A stretch of DNA of 64,000 nucleotides from Clostridium cavendishii DSM 21758 (GCF_900141845.1 NZ_FQZB01000006.1:62001-126000), one strand, 5' to 3'; shown: positions 54,898 to 63,517, counted from the stretch's first letter. Numbers and translations: made by a program. Notes: generated by a model from the letters alone, not told the origin.

Positions 54898-56490
54898 ATG
54901 AAACTAAAGAATTTAAAAACATTGCTTTTAGGCGCTGGGCTTAGTATTCTATTTTCTACATTTATTAGTAATCCAGTCCAAGTAAGAGCATCTCAACCTG
55001 AACCTATTAGTATCCATTCTTGGGATGTGAATAGCACTTCAAGTGGAGCAACATATAATTGGAAAGCTACCACTTCAGATTATTTACCAAATAACATTGA
55101 AGGAAAAACCGTGGCAGGAGATTTTGATGGAAACGGTAAAGATGAAATGGCTGCATTCTATGATTATGGCGGAACTCATACTGCTTTACATGTTTTCCGT
55201 GCAGATAATTCTGGTATTATGAGATCATCAACAGGATGGGAAGGACAATCCTTTGCAGCTTCAGCTATTACGGGCAAAGTTGTAGCAGGAGATTTTGATG
55301 GAGATGGCAAAGATGAAATAGCCGCATTTTATGATTATGGAAATGTAACAACAGCATTATTTATATTCAAAGCAAATAATAATGGTACAAGCTTTACTCC
55401 TACTAAGGTTTGGGAATCAAACAATTTTTCAGGTAGTAATGTTGTAGGCGTTGTAGCAGGAGATTTTAATGGAGACGGCAAAGATGAGATATCTCTTATA
55501 TATGACTATGGCGGAAATGATACTGGAATGTTCGAATTCTCACAGGCATCACAAAATAGCTTTACTGGTAGACTTGCTTGGGAAAGCAAAACTTGTGATG
55601 GTTCTAGAGTTAAGAATAAAGTTGTAGCAGGAGATTTTGACGGTAATGGTAAATCCGAGATTGTTATGTTCTATGATTATGGTAATGCAGTAAGTAGTGC
55701 ATGGACATTAATAAATAATAATGGTTCATATTCATCACAAAAATCTTGGGATTCTTCTAGTTTTGCTGTAAGTGCAATAACTGGTAAAGTAGCTTCAACA
55801 AAATATGGGAAAGGTCAAAAAGATAAAATTTTAGCTATTTATGATTATGGTGATGGTAATCAGAAACCTGCTATGTTTAGTTGGCAACAATCTTCTGGTA
55901 ATAATCTAGCAGTAAAATTAGAATTTAATTTTACTAGTTATGATGCATATAAAATTAATGGACGAGTTGTAATAGGAAATTTTTATGGTAATACTACAAG
56001 ACTTGCTTGTATGTATGGTGGGACAAACAATTCTTATATGGCGCAAAAAATAATCGCATGTGCAATGTCGCAAATTAATCAAGGTCCTTCACAATATACA
56101 AACTGGTTTGGAGTTTCATCTACCACTCCATGGTGTAATATATTCGTTAGTTGGTGTGCATATCAATCAAGCATTTCACAAGATATTATACCAAAAGAAG
56201 GTCTTTGTTATAATAGCGCTGTTTTCTATAAAAATCAAGGAGGCTGGCATAATAAAAGAGGTTATACTCCAAAGCCAGGAGATATGATATTCTTTGATTG
56301 GTCTAATCGCAGTGATTCGAATCCTGATTGGTCTGGTTCAGCAAGATGGGAGCATATAGGATTAGTTACAAGTGTTTCTAATGGGAGAGTTTACACTATA
56401 GAAGGAAACACCTCACATTTAGTACAAGAACATACCTATGATTTAACTAATGCATCTATAATAGGTTATGGCTCTCCTAACTATAAATAA
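54898..56490 (+). CDS. Secreted repeat protein with C-terminal CHAP peptidase
   Basis: A 530-residue exported protein. Signal peptide to about residue 31 (PVQVRA). Residues about 45-375 hold six or seven repeats of the FG-GAP/VCBS kind, such as VVAGDFDGDGKDEIAAFYDYG, each with a DxDGxGKxE calcium loop; the last copies are degraded. Residues about 385-530 form a CHAP domain: catalytic Cys413 in TPWCNIFVSWC, His486 in WEHIGLV and Glu502 in TIEGN. CHAP enzymes cut peptidoglycan cross-links, and the propeller may bind a glycan. Could serve cell separation or killing of rivals. Start follows GGGGG by nine bases. Confidence 0.85.
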   Translation: MKLKNLKTLLLGAGLSILFSTFISNPVQVRASQPEPISIHSWDVNSTSSGATYNWKATTSDYLPNNIEGKTVAGDFDGNGKDEMAAFYDYGGTHTALHVFRADNSGIMRSSTGWEGQSFAASAITGKVVAGDFDGDGKDEIAAFYDYGNVTTALFIFKANNNGTSFTPTKVWESNNFSGSNVVGVVAGDFNGDGKDEISLIYDYGGNDTGMFEFSQASQNSFTGRLAWESKTCDGSRVKNKVVAGDFDGNGKSEIVMFYDYGNAVSSAWTLINNNGSYSSQKSWDSSSFAVSAITGKVASTKYGKGQKDKILAIYDYGDGNQKPAMFSWQQSSGNNLAVKLEFNFTSYDAYKINGRVVIGNFYGNTTRLACMYGGTNNSYMAQKIIACAMSQINQGPSQYTNWFGVSSTTPWCNIFVSWCAYQSSISQDIIPKEGLCYNSAVFYKNQGGWHNKRGYTPKPGDMIFFDWSNRSDSNPDWSGSARWEHIGLVTSVSNGRVYTIEGNTSHLVQEHTYDLTNASIIGYGSPNYK

Positions 56491-56574
56491 ATTGTGAGTT
56501 TTTTAATTTAATTAATTTTAATATATTAATTGAACTTCCACTGCCAAGTTATTACTCAATCTTGGCACACATCT

Positions 56575-56617
56575 AAAAACTCCATTCCTACGAAATCAGC
56601 AGGAATGGAGTTTTTTT
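56575..56617. terminator. Bidirectional terminator
   Basis: AAAAACTCCATTCCT pairs with AGGAATGGAGTTTTT; loop of eleven bases. A second small hairpin TGCCAAG/CTTGGCA lies at 56542-56567. Confidence 0.9.
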
Positions 56618-56634
56618 ATTTAGCTTAATATATA

Positions 56635-58695
56635 TTAGATTTTAAATTTGGTTATAACATTCTCAAATTCAGATGAAACATTCATTAAAATATCAGTTTG
56701 ACCTTTTATCTTATTAATATCTTCTAATTGATTTTCTATACTTGCAGTAACCTCTTGAGATGATGCAGCATTCTCCTCTGAAACTGCAGCGATTTCTCCT
56801 ATTGAATCTACTAGGACCTTACTACTATTATTCATAGAATCTATAATATTTCCAAATTTTCTTGTAATGTTTACTATTTCCCTGATTGACAGCTCTAACT
56901 TTTCAAAGGAATTAGAAGTTATCATTACAGATTTATTTTGTATAGAAACATTATCTGATACATCCTTCATATTATCTGCCACTGTTGTTGTAATATTTTT
57001 AACATCTTGAATTATTTGTCTTATAGTATTTGCTTGTTCAGAAGATTGCTCTGCCAGTTTTCTTATTTCCTCAGCAACCACCGAAAATCCTTTTCCTGCT
57101 TCTCCAGCTCTTGCTGATTCTATAGCTGCATTTAATGCTAAAAGATTTGTTTGCTCAGAAATACCAGTTATAGTATCAACTATTTTCCCAATACTTTCAG
57201 CTTGTCTTATAAGCATTTCTATAGTTTCCTCTATAACCTTAACCCCATCTATGGTCTCACTATTCTTAGCTTTTAAATCATTTATTGCTGAAATGGCTTC
57301 TTTATTATTAACTGTCATATCTTCTTTTACACTGTCAAAATTGTTTTTATAAGAAGTTAATTCTCCTAAGGCATTCTTAAAATCTTCAGTTGTTGAAAGA
57401 GAATTTTGAAGACTACTAGCTTGAGCTTGAGCACCATTTGATATTGAAGCTACAATATTTGAAATAAAACCTGATGACGTTACTAATTCTTCAGTTTTAT
57501 TATTCATGTCAGAAGAATTTTCAATTATGCCTAATGAAGAATCTTTTATCGTTGTAACTAACTTTTTAATATCAAGAACCATATTGTTAAAGCTATCAGC
57601 TAATTCTCCAATTTCATTGTTAAAGTCAATTTTACATTGTACATTCAAATCTCCCTCAGCACACTTCTTCATATTATTACTTAACAAAATTAATGGATTA
57701 ACAATTTTATTTGCATTTCTATAAACCAAAACTATTGAAACAATTATGGTTAAAATTGTTAATATAAGCATAACTCTCAAAGTAGTAAATATAGCAGAAT
57801 TCACTTCCGATTTATCTACTATAACAAATGTATTCCAAGAACTTTTTGGGTTTGACATAGTCAATACTTTTTTATTTTCACCATTGAAGTTTAAATCTAC
57901 AAACTTAGAATCATTACTCTTTGCCGTTTTAAAAAGTTCAGAAGTACCTGCAAGATTTGCATCCTCAAACTTCTCATCTTCTCCATTTATATCTTTGGTA
58001 CTTTTACTTCTATCAGGATTTATATTCTTCCCAATAATCTTTTCATCATTTGAATACATTACAATACCTGTTTGGTCAGTTATTATAATCTCACCAGTTT
58101 TACCAACTTTAAAATCCTTAAATTTATTAGTTAAAGATTTTAAATTCATATCAACACCTACAACTCCAATCACAGCACTGTAATCGTTTTTTATAGCTTT
58201 GCAAGCAGTTATCATATCTTGTTTTGTCGTTAAATCTTTGTATACATTAAACCAAGCTATTTTCCCATCTTTTTCAATAGTTTGTTTGTACCAAGGATAC
58301 TGAGTACAATCCCCTTGATCTCCATCCACATTTGCCATTATTGTTCTTTTAAACTGATCTGAAAAATACACATTCGTCAGCTCTGTATTTGCTTTACTTG
58401 TTTTTCTAATATCACAATTTATTTTGGAACTATCGTCATTATTAGTAGTATTTCTAATGACACTATTTGCTTCCATTTGATTAAGTATCTTTTCGTTTTG
58501 TTCAAAAAAATGAGTTATTGTACTATTGATATCTGATGCTGAATCTTTCATATCACTTTCATATTTTTGTGTTGATTGCTTATAAACGTTCGTCCCTGCA
58601 ACAACAGAAATAAAAATCATAGGTATAATTGCGATTAATAAAACTCTCTTTAATAATTGATTTCTCAACTTTTGTTTTTTTCTTTCTTTTCTCAT
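56635..58695 (-). CDS. Methyl-accepting chemotaxis protein, dCache sensor (third type)
   Basis: A 686-residue chemoreceptor from ATG 58695 (AAGGAG five bases upstream; a TTG at 58710 overlaps it). Basic N-terminus, membrane segment (about 17-37), double Cache domain (about 40-290) with CTQYPWYKQTIEKDGKIAWF in pieces and IGVVGVDMNLKSL, second membrane segment near 305-330, HAMP and a signalling domain with ISEQTNLLALNAAIESARAGE. It is not a close relative of copies 1 and 2. The pocket motif DPRxRxWY is absent, so its ligand class probably differs. Confidence 0.92.
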   Translation of the reverse strand: MRKERKKQKLRNQLLKRVLLIAIIPMIFISVVAGTNVYKQSTQKYESDMKDSASDINSTITHFFEQNEKILNQMEANSVIRNTTNNDDSSKINCDIRKTSKANTELTNVYFSDQFKRTIMANVDGDQGDCTQYPWYKQTIEKDGKIAWFNVYKDLTTKQDMITACKAIKNDYSAVIGVVGVDMNLKSLTNKFKDFKVGKTGEIIITDQTGIVMYSNDEKIIGKNINPDRSKSTKDINGEDEKFEDANLAGTSELFKTAKSNDSKFVDLNFNGENKKVLTMSNPKSSWNTFVIVDKSEVNSAIFTTLRVMLILTILTIIVSIVLVYRNANKIVNPLILLSNNMKKCAEGDLNVQCKIDFNNEIGELADSFNNMVLDIKKLVTTIKDSSLGIIENSSDMNNKTEELVTSSGFISNIVASISNGAQAQASSLQNSLSTTEDFKNALGELTSYKNNFDSVKEDMTVNNKEAISAINDLKAKNSETIDGVKVIEETIEMLIRQAESIGKIVDTITGISEQTNLLALNAAIESARAGEAGKGFSVVAEEIRKLAEQSSEQANTIRQIIQDVKNITTTVADNMKDVSDNVSIQNKSVMITSNSFEKLELSIREIVNITRKFGNIIDSMNNSSKVLVDSIGEIAAVSEENAASSQEVTASIENQLEDINKIKGQTDILMNVSSEFENVITKFKI

Positions 58696-59014
58696 TTTTT
58701 CTCCTTTCAAATTACATATTTTTTAATCTTTATCTATATATATTACATTGTATCATATTTTTTTAAAATTTGATTAACTTTTCCATTAAAGTCAGCACAT
58801 ATATATATTTTTTTCTATAAAACTATAAAATTTTAAATACTCTTTTAAAATTTTATATTATCATTCTATAAACCCAAAAATAATTTACTCAGTCTTATGT
58901 ATTTTAAAATTTATTATATGCGCTTATAACTTACATAGTTCTCTCTTTATCTTTTATTAATTAACATACTAAAAAAGCCATCGGTTTATCTCACCAACAG
59001 CTCTATACCTTATC
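58696..59014. other. Gene-free AT-rich interval
   Basis: 319 bases; presumed promoter of the chemoreceptor and 3-prime end of a GNAT gene. No hairpin with a good T-run and no ORF with an RBS seen. Confidence 0.45.
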
Positions 59015-59623
59015 TTAATTTATATTTTCGTGTTCCCATTCACCTTTATTAAGTTTGTAATAATGATAATCATGACCTTCAATATTCATAGTACCTATTA
59101 ATTTAAAATCACATTTTTGTATTACTTTATTTGAAGAAGAATTATATGTCCTAGCAGTAGCGTTTAATACCTCAGTATTAGTATTTTGAAAAAAATATTC
59201 AATTAATCCTTGCACAGCTTGAGTTGCATAGCCTTTACACGTAAAATCTCTTGAAATAGCATAACCTATCTCTCTATTTGGTGGAGGTAGCTCTTCTTTT
59301 AACCCTGAAACAATCCATCCAATAAATTCATTTGTCTCCTTTAATATAATTCCTAATCTCAAAATCTGTTCTTTAATATTAGGAGCAGCCTCAAAAAACT
59401 CTCTATTTTCTTTAATGTCATATTTAATTAACCATTCTCTACGTTGCTCCTTTGTTGATATCCAATCAGGTAGAAATTCCTTTACTTTAGGCTGTAAGGT
59501 AATATTATATATTGCATCCAAATCCTCCGCTTGAAACTCTCTTAATATTATATCCTTACATTCTATTGTAAAAACAGCCTTTGAATTCGAACCATTAAGG
59601 CTTGTACATTTTCCATCACACAT
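59015..59623 (-). CDS. GNAT acetyltransferase, RimJ/RimL type
   Basis: A 202-residue acetyltransferase. After a 25-residue lead with two Cys (MCDGKCTSLNG), the GNAT fold begins with IILREFQAEDLDAIYNI; REIGYAISRDFTCKGYATQAVQGLIEYFF in segments holds the acetyl-CoA loop (usual RxxGxG/A read as TCKGYA), and KVIQKCDFKLIG completes the site. This branch acetylates protein N-termini or small amines. RBS AAAGGAT. A terminator and a GC-richer ORF-like islet lie 170-300 bases upstream. Confidence 0.82.
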   Translation of the reverse strand: MCDGKCTSLNGSNSKAVFTIECKDIILREFQAEDLDAIYNITLQPKVKEFLPDWISTKEQRREWLIKYDIKENREFFEAAPNIKEQILRLGIILKETNEFIGWIVSGLKEELPPPNREIGYAISRDFTCKGYATQAVQGLIEYFFQNTNTEVLNATARTYNSSSNKVIQKCDFKLIGTMNIEGHDYHYYKLNKGEWEHENIN

Positions 59624-59795
59624 AACTAATATCCTTTCTTTCAGTTTTTAAATAAATTTGTCTTGAAATAATTCAGCAATATTGTTTTCTTATATTAAAA
59701 TATCATCATCTTTTTTACAAATAATACCCAATAATCATTATATATATAATAACATTGAAAACTTCACTAAGATACCTTGTACTTAATTCATAAAT

Positions 59796-59838
59796 AAAAA
59801 CAAGCCAATCACACTTTTAATGTAATTGGCTTGTTTTT
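59796..59838 (-). terminator. Terminator upstream of the GNAT gene, overlapping an ORF-like islet
   Basis: AAAAACAAGCCAAT pairs with ATTGGCTTGTTTTT around a 15-base loop. It may end the LexA-like transcript, or act as an attenuator for the GNAT gene 170 bases downstream. Confidence 0.75.
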
Positions 59839-59921
59839 AGTATATCTTGCATTGTATTAGGTAACGGACGAATTGACCCTACCACCTCAAAAATTGCCCA
59901 AGTTGATGCTAGCACTTCCAT
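59817..59921 (-). other. ORF-like islet of higher GC, unassigned
   Basis: A 34-codon minus-strand frame, MEVLASTWAIFEVVGSIRP at its start, without an RBS. Its stop lies in the loop of the terminator. The DNA 59860-59920 is clearly richer in G+C than its surroundings. Could be a leader ORF, a gene remnant or a structured RNA; flanking 59624-59795 and 59922-60117 hold nothing else. Confidence 0.3.
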
Positions 59922-60117
59922 TAAATTCTATCATTATATAATTACATTTTCCCGACATTCTATGTAATATTGAGTACGGTATTACCAATATCCTTTATTC
60001 TAGTTTCCTAATTTATCGCAAACTTTAAAATAATGAATAAACTTATATAATATTTATTTAATTATTAAAAATATAACATATTTAGCAATAATATATTCAA
60101 ATAAATTTGCCTCCACA

Positions 60118-60561
60118 TTAACAACTTTTTTTAACTTGTAAAGTCCTTGACGCATCTGCTTTATTCTCAAGAAAACCTTTTGATTTTAATCTCTTAATAA
60201 TACCATATACCGTAGCTGTTGAACTTCGTCCAGTAATATCACACAATTCCCTTATAGTAGGAGGATACCCATTAATATTTATAAAATCTTTTATAGCCTT
60301 ATATATCTCCTCTTGTGAAGGAGTCATGGCATTTTCTTCATAATCAGATTTATTAACATTATATAAAGAAATTGGTCTTTCAAATGCGTTTTTTAGCAAA
60401 ATCACTCTAAGTTCTTGCTTATCATATACTTTGTAAATAAGCCTGTCATTCCCCAAATAAAGAACATCATCTTTAGAAATATTGAAAACTTCAATATTAT
60501 CTTTATATCTTTTGGTAAGTTCAATAATTATATCTTCTGTAGAACACTTTTCTAAATTCAA
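60118..60561 (-). CDS. Regulator with C-terminal LexA-type DNA-binding domain
   Basis: About 148 residues from TTG 60561, five bases after GAGAGGTG. Residues about 78-145 match the LexA winged helix: MTPSQEEIYKAIKDFI, GYPPTIRELCDITGRSS, ATVYGIIKRLKSKGFLE. The first 75 residues form a separate small domain I do not recognise (NISKDDVLYLGNDRLIYKVY). The LexA autocleavage/dimerisation peptidase is absent, and the order (DNA-binding part last) is the reverse of LexA. A 38-bp perfect palindrome with core GAACATATGTTC lies 24 bases upstream, so it is probably autoregulated. Confidence 0.75.
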   Translation of the reverse strand: MNLEKCSTEDIIIELTKRYKDNIEVFNISKDDVLYLGNDRLIYKVYDKQELRVILLKNAFERPISLYNVNKSDYEENAMTPSQEEIYKAIKDFININGYPPTIRELCDITGRSSTATVYGIIKRLKSKGFLENKADASRTLQVKKSC

Positions 60562-60584
60562 AATATCACCTCTCCATATATAAG

Positions 60585-60622
60585 TATAGCAGATATAGAA
60601 CATATGTTCTATATCTGCTATA
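60585..60622. promoter_or_regulatory. 38-bp perfect palindrome with SOS-box-like core
   Basis: The sequence reads identically on both strands from 60585 to 60622, centre between 60603 and 60604. The core GAACATATGTTC (60598-60609) fits the Gram-positive LexA box GAAC-N4-GTTC. It lies directly upstream of the gene for a LexA-type DNA-binding protein. Confidence 0.8.
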
Positions 60623-60662
60623 AAATTTACCATTCCTACAAAATAAAATTCAGAAATATATT

Positions 60663-61142
60663 CTACTTATAAACTCTATGTTTATCTAAACATCCCTCAC
60701 CAAATTCTTTTTTCAAATATACCATGTCAATTAATTGCTTTCCACACTCATAAATCGGATTGTCATAATTATCTATAAAAAAATCTTTAATTCTATGAGA
60801 TTCTATGAATCCACATTTCTTGTAAAAAGGTATTGTTAAGGGGCTGTCGCCTGTTCCTACATACATAGTGTCACAATCATTTTTAAAATATTCAAAAATA
60901 TGCTGAACTAATTTTTTTCCATATCCATGACCATGTACTTCTTTATAAGTGGCAATATTTTTTAGTTCATAGATTCTATCATCCTCTTTAGTAACTACGC
61001 ATACTCCTTTTAAATCATTATCATATAGTGCAAACAGAATGCCTCTTTCTAAATATTTATCAATCATATTTTCTTGTTCATCTGCTAATAAAAGTAAATC
61101 TAAAAAGTCCTTTTTATTTTCTTTTATTATTTTTATTTTCAT
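60663..61142 (-). CDS. GNAT acetyltransferase under leader control
   Basis: A 159-residue single-domain GNAT: DLKGVCVVTKEDDRIYELKNIATYKEVHGHGYGKKL in pieces, with the acetyl-CoA loop HGHGYGKKLVQHI and the later FYKKCGFIES. Substrate unknown; small GNATs of this kind acetylate drugs, polyamines or proteins. RBS GGAGG, six bases from ATG. The gene has a leader with a short ORF (61224-61271) and paired RNA elements that match the plan of the MFS leader, so it is probably induced by translational stress, which favours a resistance role. Confidence 0.82.
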   Translation of the reverse strand: MKIKIIKENKKDFLDLLLLADEQENMIDKYLERGILFALYDNDLKGVCVVTKEDDRIYELKNIATYKEVHGHGYGKKLVQHIFEYFKNDCDTMYVGTGDSPLTIPFYKKCGFIESHRIKDFFIDNYDNPIYECGKQLIDMVYLKKEFGEGCLDKHRVYK

Positions 61143-61148
61143 TTTGAA

Positions 61149-61242
61149 CCTCCATAATTTAGAATTTGAAATAAATTATACAAAGTCCAATTAGTGACAA
61201 CTACTCCATGTAAATTCACCAACTTAACACTTTGCATGGAGT
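61149..61242 (-). promoter_or_regulatory. Translational attenuator of the GNAT gene
   Basis: Minus-strand RNA: hairpin 1 ACTCCATGCAAA/TTTACATGGAGT (61231-61242 with 61203-61214, one mismatch). Alternative nested helix: CAAAGT (61229-61234) with ACTTTG (61181-61186) plus AGTTGGTGA (61216-61224) with TCACTAATT (61189-61197, two G-U pairs). A stem ATAATTTA/TAAATTAT (61172-61179 with 61154-61161) directly abuts the GGAGG at 61149-61153. Same layout as at 27823-27942 with different bases. Confidence 0.65.
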
Positions 61243-61271
61243 AAATGTTTTGTGGATTTACCTAATAACAT
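61224..61271 (-). CDS. Leader peptide upstream of the GNAT gene
   Basis: A 15-residue ORF, MLLGKSTKHLLHAKC. GGAGGG lies 13 bases upstream; between them is ATG-AAC-TAATG, a two-codon ORF whose stop overlaps this ATG, so ribosomes could reinitiate. The codons for HLLHAKC (TTACTCCATGCAAAGT) match the MFS leader and form the first arm of hairpin 1. Ribosome stalling here would expose the loop for the alternative helix. Confidence 0.55.
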   Translation of the reverse strand: MLLGKSTKHLLHAKC

Positions 61272-61374
61272 TAGTTCATCACTTCCCTCCGATTTAAATA
61301 AAGCCTGCAATTTCAGTCTTCCTAATTATTTAAGAACAAACTATAATCTAATATCAAAATAAATCTATATAATA

Positions 61375-62328
61375 TTACAGCATTATCATAACTGATTCTA
61401 ACTTTTTTCGTGATAAATTATCCTCAATCATTTCTTCTAATGATGAATGTATTAGTAACCCATATCCACTTTCCGCATAAATTTTACCACTTCTGCTTAT
61501 ATAAATTTCTAAAGGATAATAGTATCCAACGGTGCCCACTAATAATACATCTTCATTAGCAACTTTCCTTACACTTAATTCATTTTCTCTAAAAGAATGT
61601 GGATATATTTTAAATTCAAAATCTGCTGCATAATATGGATACTTTATTCCATCTTCAATATCTAAATACCATTTAGTAGCTAATCCATAGTACTTTTTAT
61701 AGAACTCTCTTGCTGCCTGAAATAACTCAATATTATGTTTTTTATAAAATTTTTCTATATTTGCTATATCAACGTTTCTTCCTTTATAAAATCCTGCCAT
61801 ACCAAGCATTGTTTGCACCTTTTCATGTATATTGCCATTCAAAAGTACTCTTTCATTAATTAACATATTATTTTTATTTTCAAACCAAGATTCACATTCA
61901 AACTCATTCCAGCTGAATTCTACTCTGGAGCATTTAAAACTTAAATTACTATCTACTAATTCTTCTCCACACATCCCCAAAATTGTAACTATATCGATAT
62001 CAAGATTATATACAATATCATGCACTTTATATATATTATGCTCATTAAGTTTAATATCTGGTGTAATAGTCTTTATACATATATTTTTAAATACATTATT
62101 AAAATCAAAATCCACTTTTGCATCATACAAATATACTACTGCTTCACCTGTATGCATACTTATATTATGAAAATTATTTTTATCTTCTTTTCTTACATCA
62201 AATCCATTAGAAAAATAAAGTGCGATATATTTTTTATTTATTATAATTCTATCAATAGTGTTCATTTCCAATATTATTGTTTTATAATCATAAGAAGTAT
62301 ACTTCCATTTACTATTATTGTTATACAC
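61375..62328 (-). CDS. SUKH-like immunity-type protein with extra N-terminal domain
   Basis: About 318 residues from GTG 62328, eight bases after GGGTGG; ATGs at 62358 and 62373 lack close RBSs. The C-terminal third (about 180-318) resembles SUKH-3: FYKGRNVDIANIEKFYKKHN, ATKWYLDIEDGIKYPYYAADF in pieces, VGTVGYYYPLEIYISRSGKIYAESGY. SUKH proteins neutralise toxins of polymorphic and contact systems. The first 150 residues are beta-rich with IIINKKYIALYFSNG and look like a second binding domain of unknown family. No toxin gene is nearby, so this may be an orphan immunity gene. Confidence 0.6.
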   Translation of the reverse strand: MYNNNSKWKYTSYDYKTIILEMNTIDRIIINKKYIALYFSNGFDVRKEDKNNFHNISMHTGEAVVYLYDAKVDFDFNNVFKNICIKTITPDIKLNEHNIYKVHDIVYNLDIDIVTILGMCGEELVDSNLSFKCSRVEFSWNEFECESWFENKNNMLINERVLLNGNIHEKVQTMLGMAGFYKGRNVDIANIEKFYKKHNIELFQAAREFYKKYYGLATKWYLDIEDGIKYPYYAADFEFKIYPHSFRENELSVRKVANEDVLLVGTVGYYYPLEIYISRSGKIYAESGYGLLIHSSLEEMIEDNLSRKKLESVMIML

Positions 62329-62397
62329 AAGTTTTTCCACCCTTCTTATATAGTTCATAAAAATTATAAACAAAATACCCCTTACAATATTTCATTT

Positions 62398-63354
62398 TTA
62401 AAATCTAAATATTCTTTCGTCAACTCTTCTAACAAAGCTATAAGTATAATTATCAAAATATTTTCCCCAAAATCTTAAAGCAGTTGGATTTATTGTTTCA
62501 CAATCTACTCCTATTCTTTTTATTCCATCCTTCTTTAAAGTTTCAATAACAAAGGAAAGCAAACTCTGATATATATTTTTCCCACGATAACTCTCTTTCA
62601 AATAAGCTCCACATATATGCAAATAGTCTTCCTCTTCTGTAATAAATGTCTCGCCACTATTTGTAATTTCCAAATATCCTATAATATCTAATTTATCTCT
62701 GGCAATAAAGAATCGTGAATTTCTATTTATACATCTTTCAATAAATTCATTTATAGTAAATTCCTTATCATACAAATATGTTGGACTATTTTTCATATGC
62801 CTTACCAAACCATTTTTTAATGAAAGTAAACAAGCAGCTTCATTATAATGTATTTCCTCATAGGAGTAATCTTTATTTACCTTAACCTTCAAAGGTTTGT
62901 CAACATTTCGTATTCCATCACTACACCTTATACCAAATCCATTCATTGTCAAAGATTTAATAATTTCATCATCATGGCCATATACACAAATAGCATAGCT
63001 AAAAATCTCTTCTTTAATCATTTCCTTTGATGCATGTTGGAATAAAAGTGACACTAACCTACCTCTATCTTCCTCGCCATAAGCATTTGCATATAGTGGT
63101 GAGAAAGAGCCTTTTACATTTCCAAATTGCCCGTTGATGCCTCCAATGAAGCTTAAATAACCTAATACATTACCTTTATCAACAGCTATTACGCCACACT
63201 TTCTCTTAAAAATATCATAAATCAAACCAGTTAAAGTATCTGTATAATCTTTTTCATATAAAGCGTCTATATATTTTTGCTCAATATCATATTGTTTTTT
63301 AGCAAGCCTAACTGCATCTTCTATATATTTTTCATCTAACCTATCAAATATCAT
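62398..63354 (-). CDS. Two-domain GNAT acetyltransferase under leader control
   Basis: A 318-residue protein with an N-terminal degenerate GNAT half (about 1-150, GVIAVDKGNVLGYLSFIGG) and a C-terminal complete GNAT (about 165-318) with DIIGYLEITNSGETF, the acetyl-CoA loop LKESYRGKNIYQSLL and NPTALRFWGKYF. Substrate unknown. It starts after GGAGAGG. A 20-codon leader ORF (63518-63580) and a terminator (63444-63475) lie upstream and share a ten-base antiterminator pairing, so expression is probably by transcription attenuation; this is typical of antibiotic resistance genes. Confidence 0.82.
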   Translation of the reverse strand: MIFDRLDEKYIEDAVRLAKKQYDIEQKYIDALYEKDYTDTLTGLIYDIFKRKCGVIAVDKGNVLGYLSFIGGINGQFGNVKGSFSPLYANAYGEEDRGRLVSLLFQHASKEMIKEEIFSYAICVYGHDDEIIKSLTMNGFGIRCSDGIRNVDKPLKVKVNKDYSYEEIHYNEAACLLSLKNGLVRHMKNSPTYLYDKEFTINEFIERCINRNSRFFIARDKLDIIGYLEITNSGETFITEEEDYLHICGAYLKESYRGKNIYQSLLSFVIETLKKDGIKRIGVDCETINPTALRFWGKYFDNYTYSFVRRVDERIFRF

Positions 63355-63443
63355 TTTTACCTCTCCTACTAATATAAATTTTTTATGATGCTTCTATATT
63401 AAAATTATTACTTTTAAATATAGAAAATTTAAATATAAAAATA

Positions 63444-63475
63444 CCTTGAAATAGGTACTAAGAACTATTCCAAGG
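63444..63475 (-). terminator. Attenuator terminator upstream of the two-domain GNAT gene
   Basis: CCTTGGAATAG pairs with CTATTTCAAGG (one G-U) around a ten-base loop, then TATTTTTATATTT on the minus strand. Its first arm can instead pair with ACTATTCCAA inside the leader ORF (63533-63542). Confidence 0.75.
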
Positions 63476-63517
63476 CTAATAAACTTATATCAATAATAGA
63501 AGTGAAATATAACTCTA

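Noticed and set aside
54898..56490. Phage endolysin
   Set aside because: CHAP domains are common in lysins, but a signal peptide and calcium-loop repeats are present and no holin or phage structural gene is nearby.
59860..59905. T-box leader
   Set aside because: GAGGTGGTA and CGTCC resemble T-box pieces, but the invariant ACCGCG block, a specifier stem and an amino-acid gene downstream are missing.
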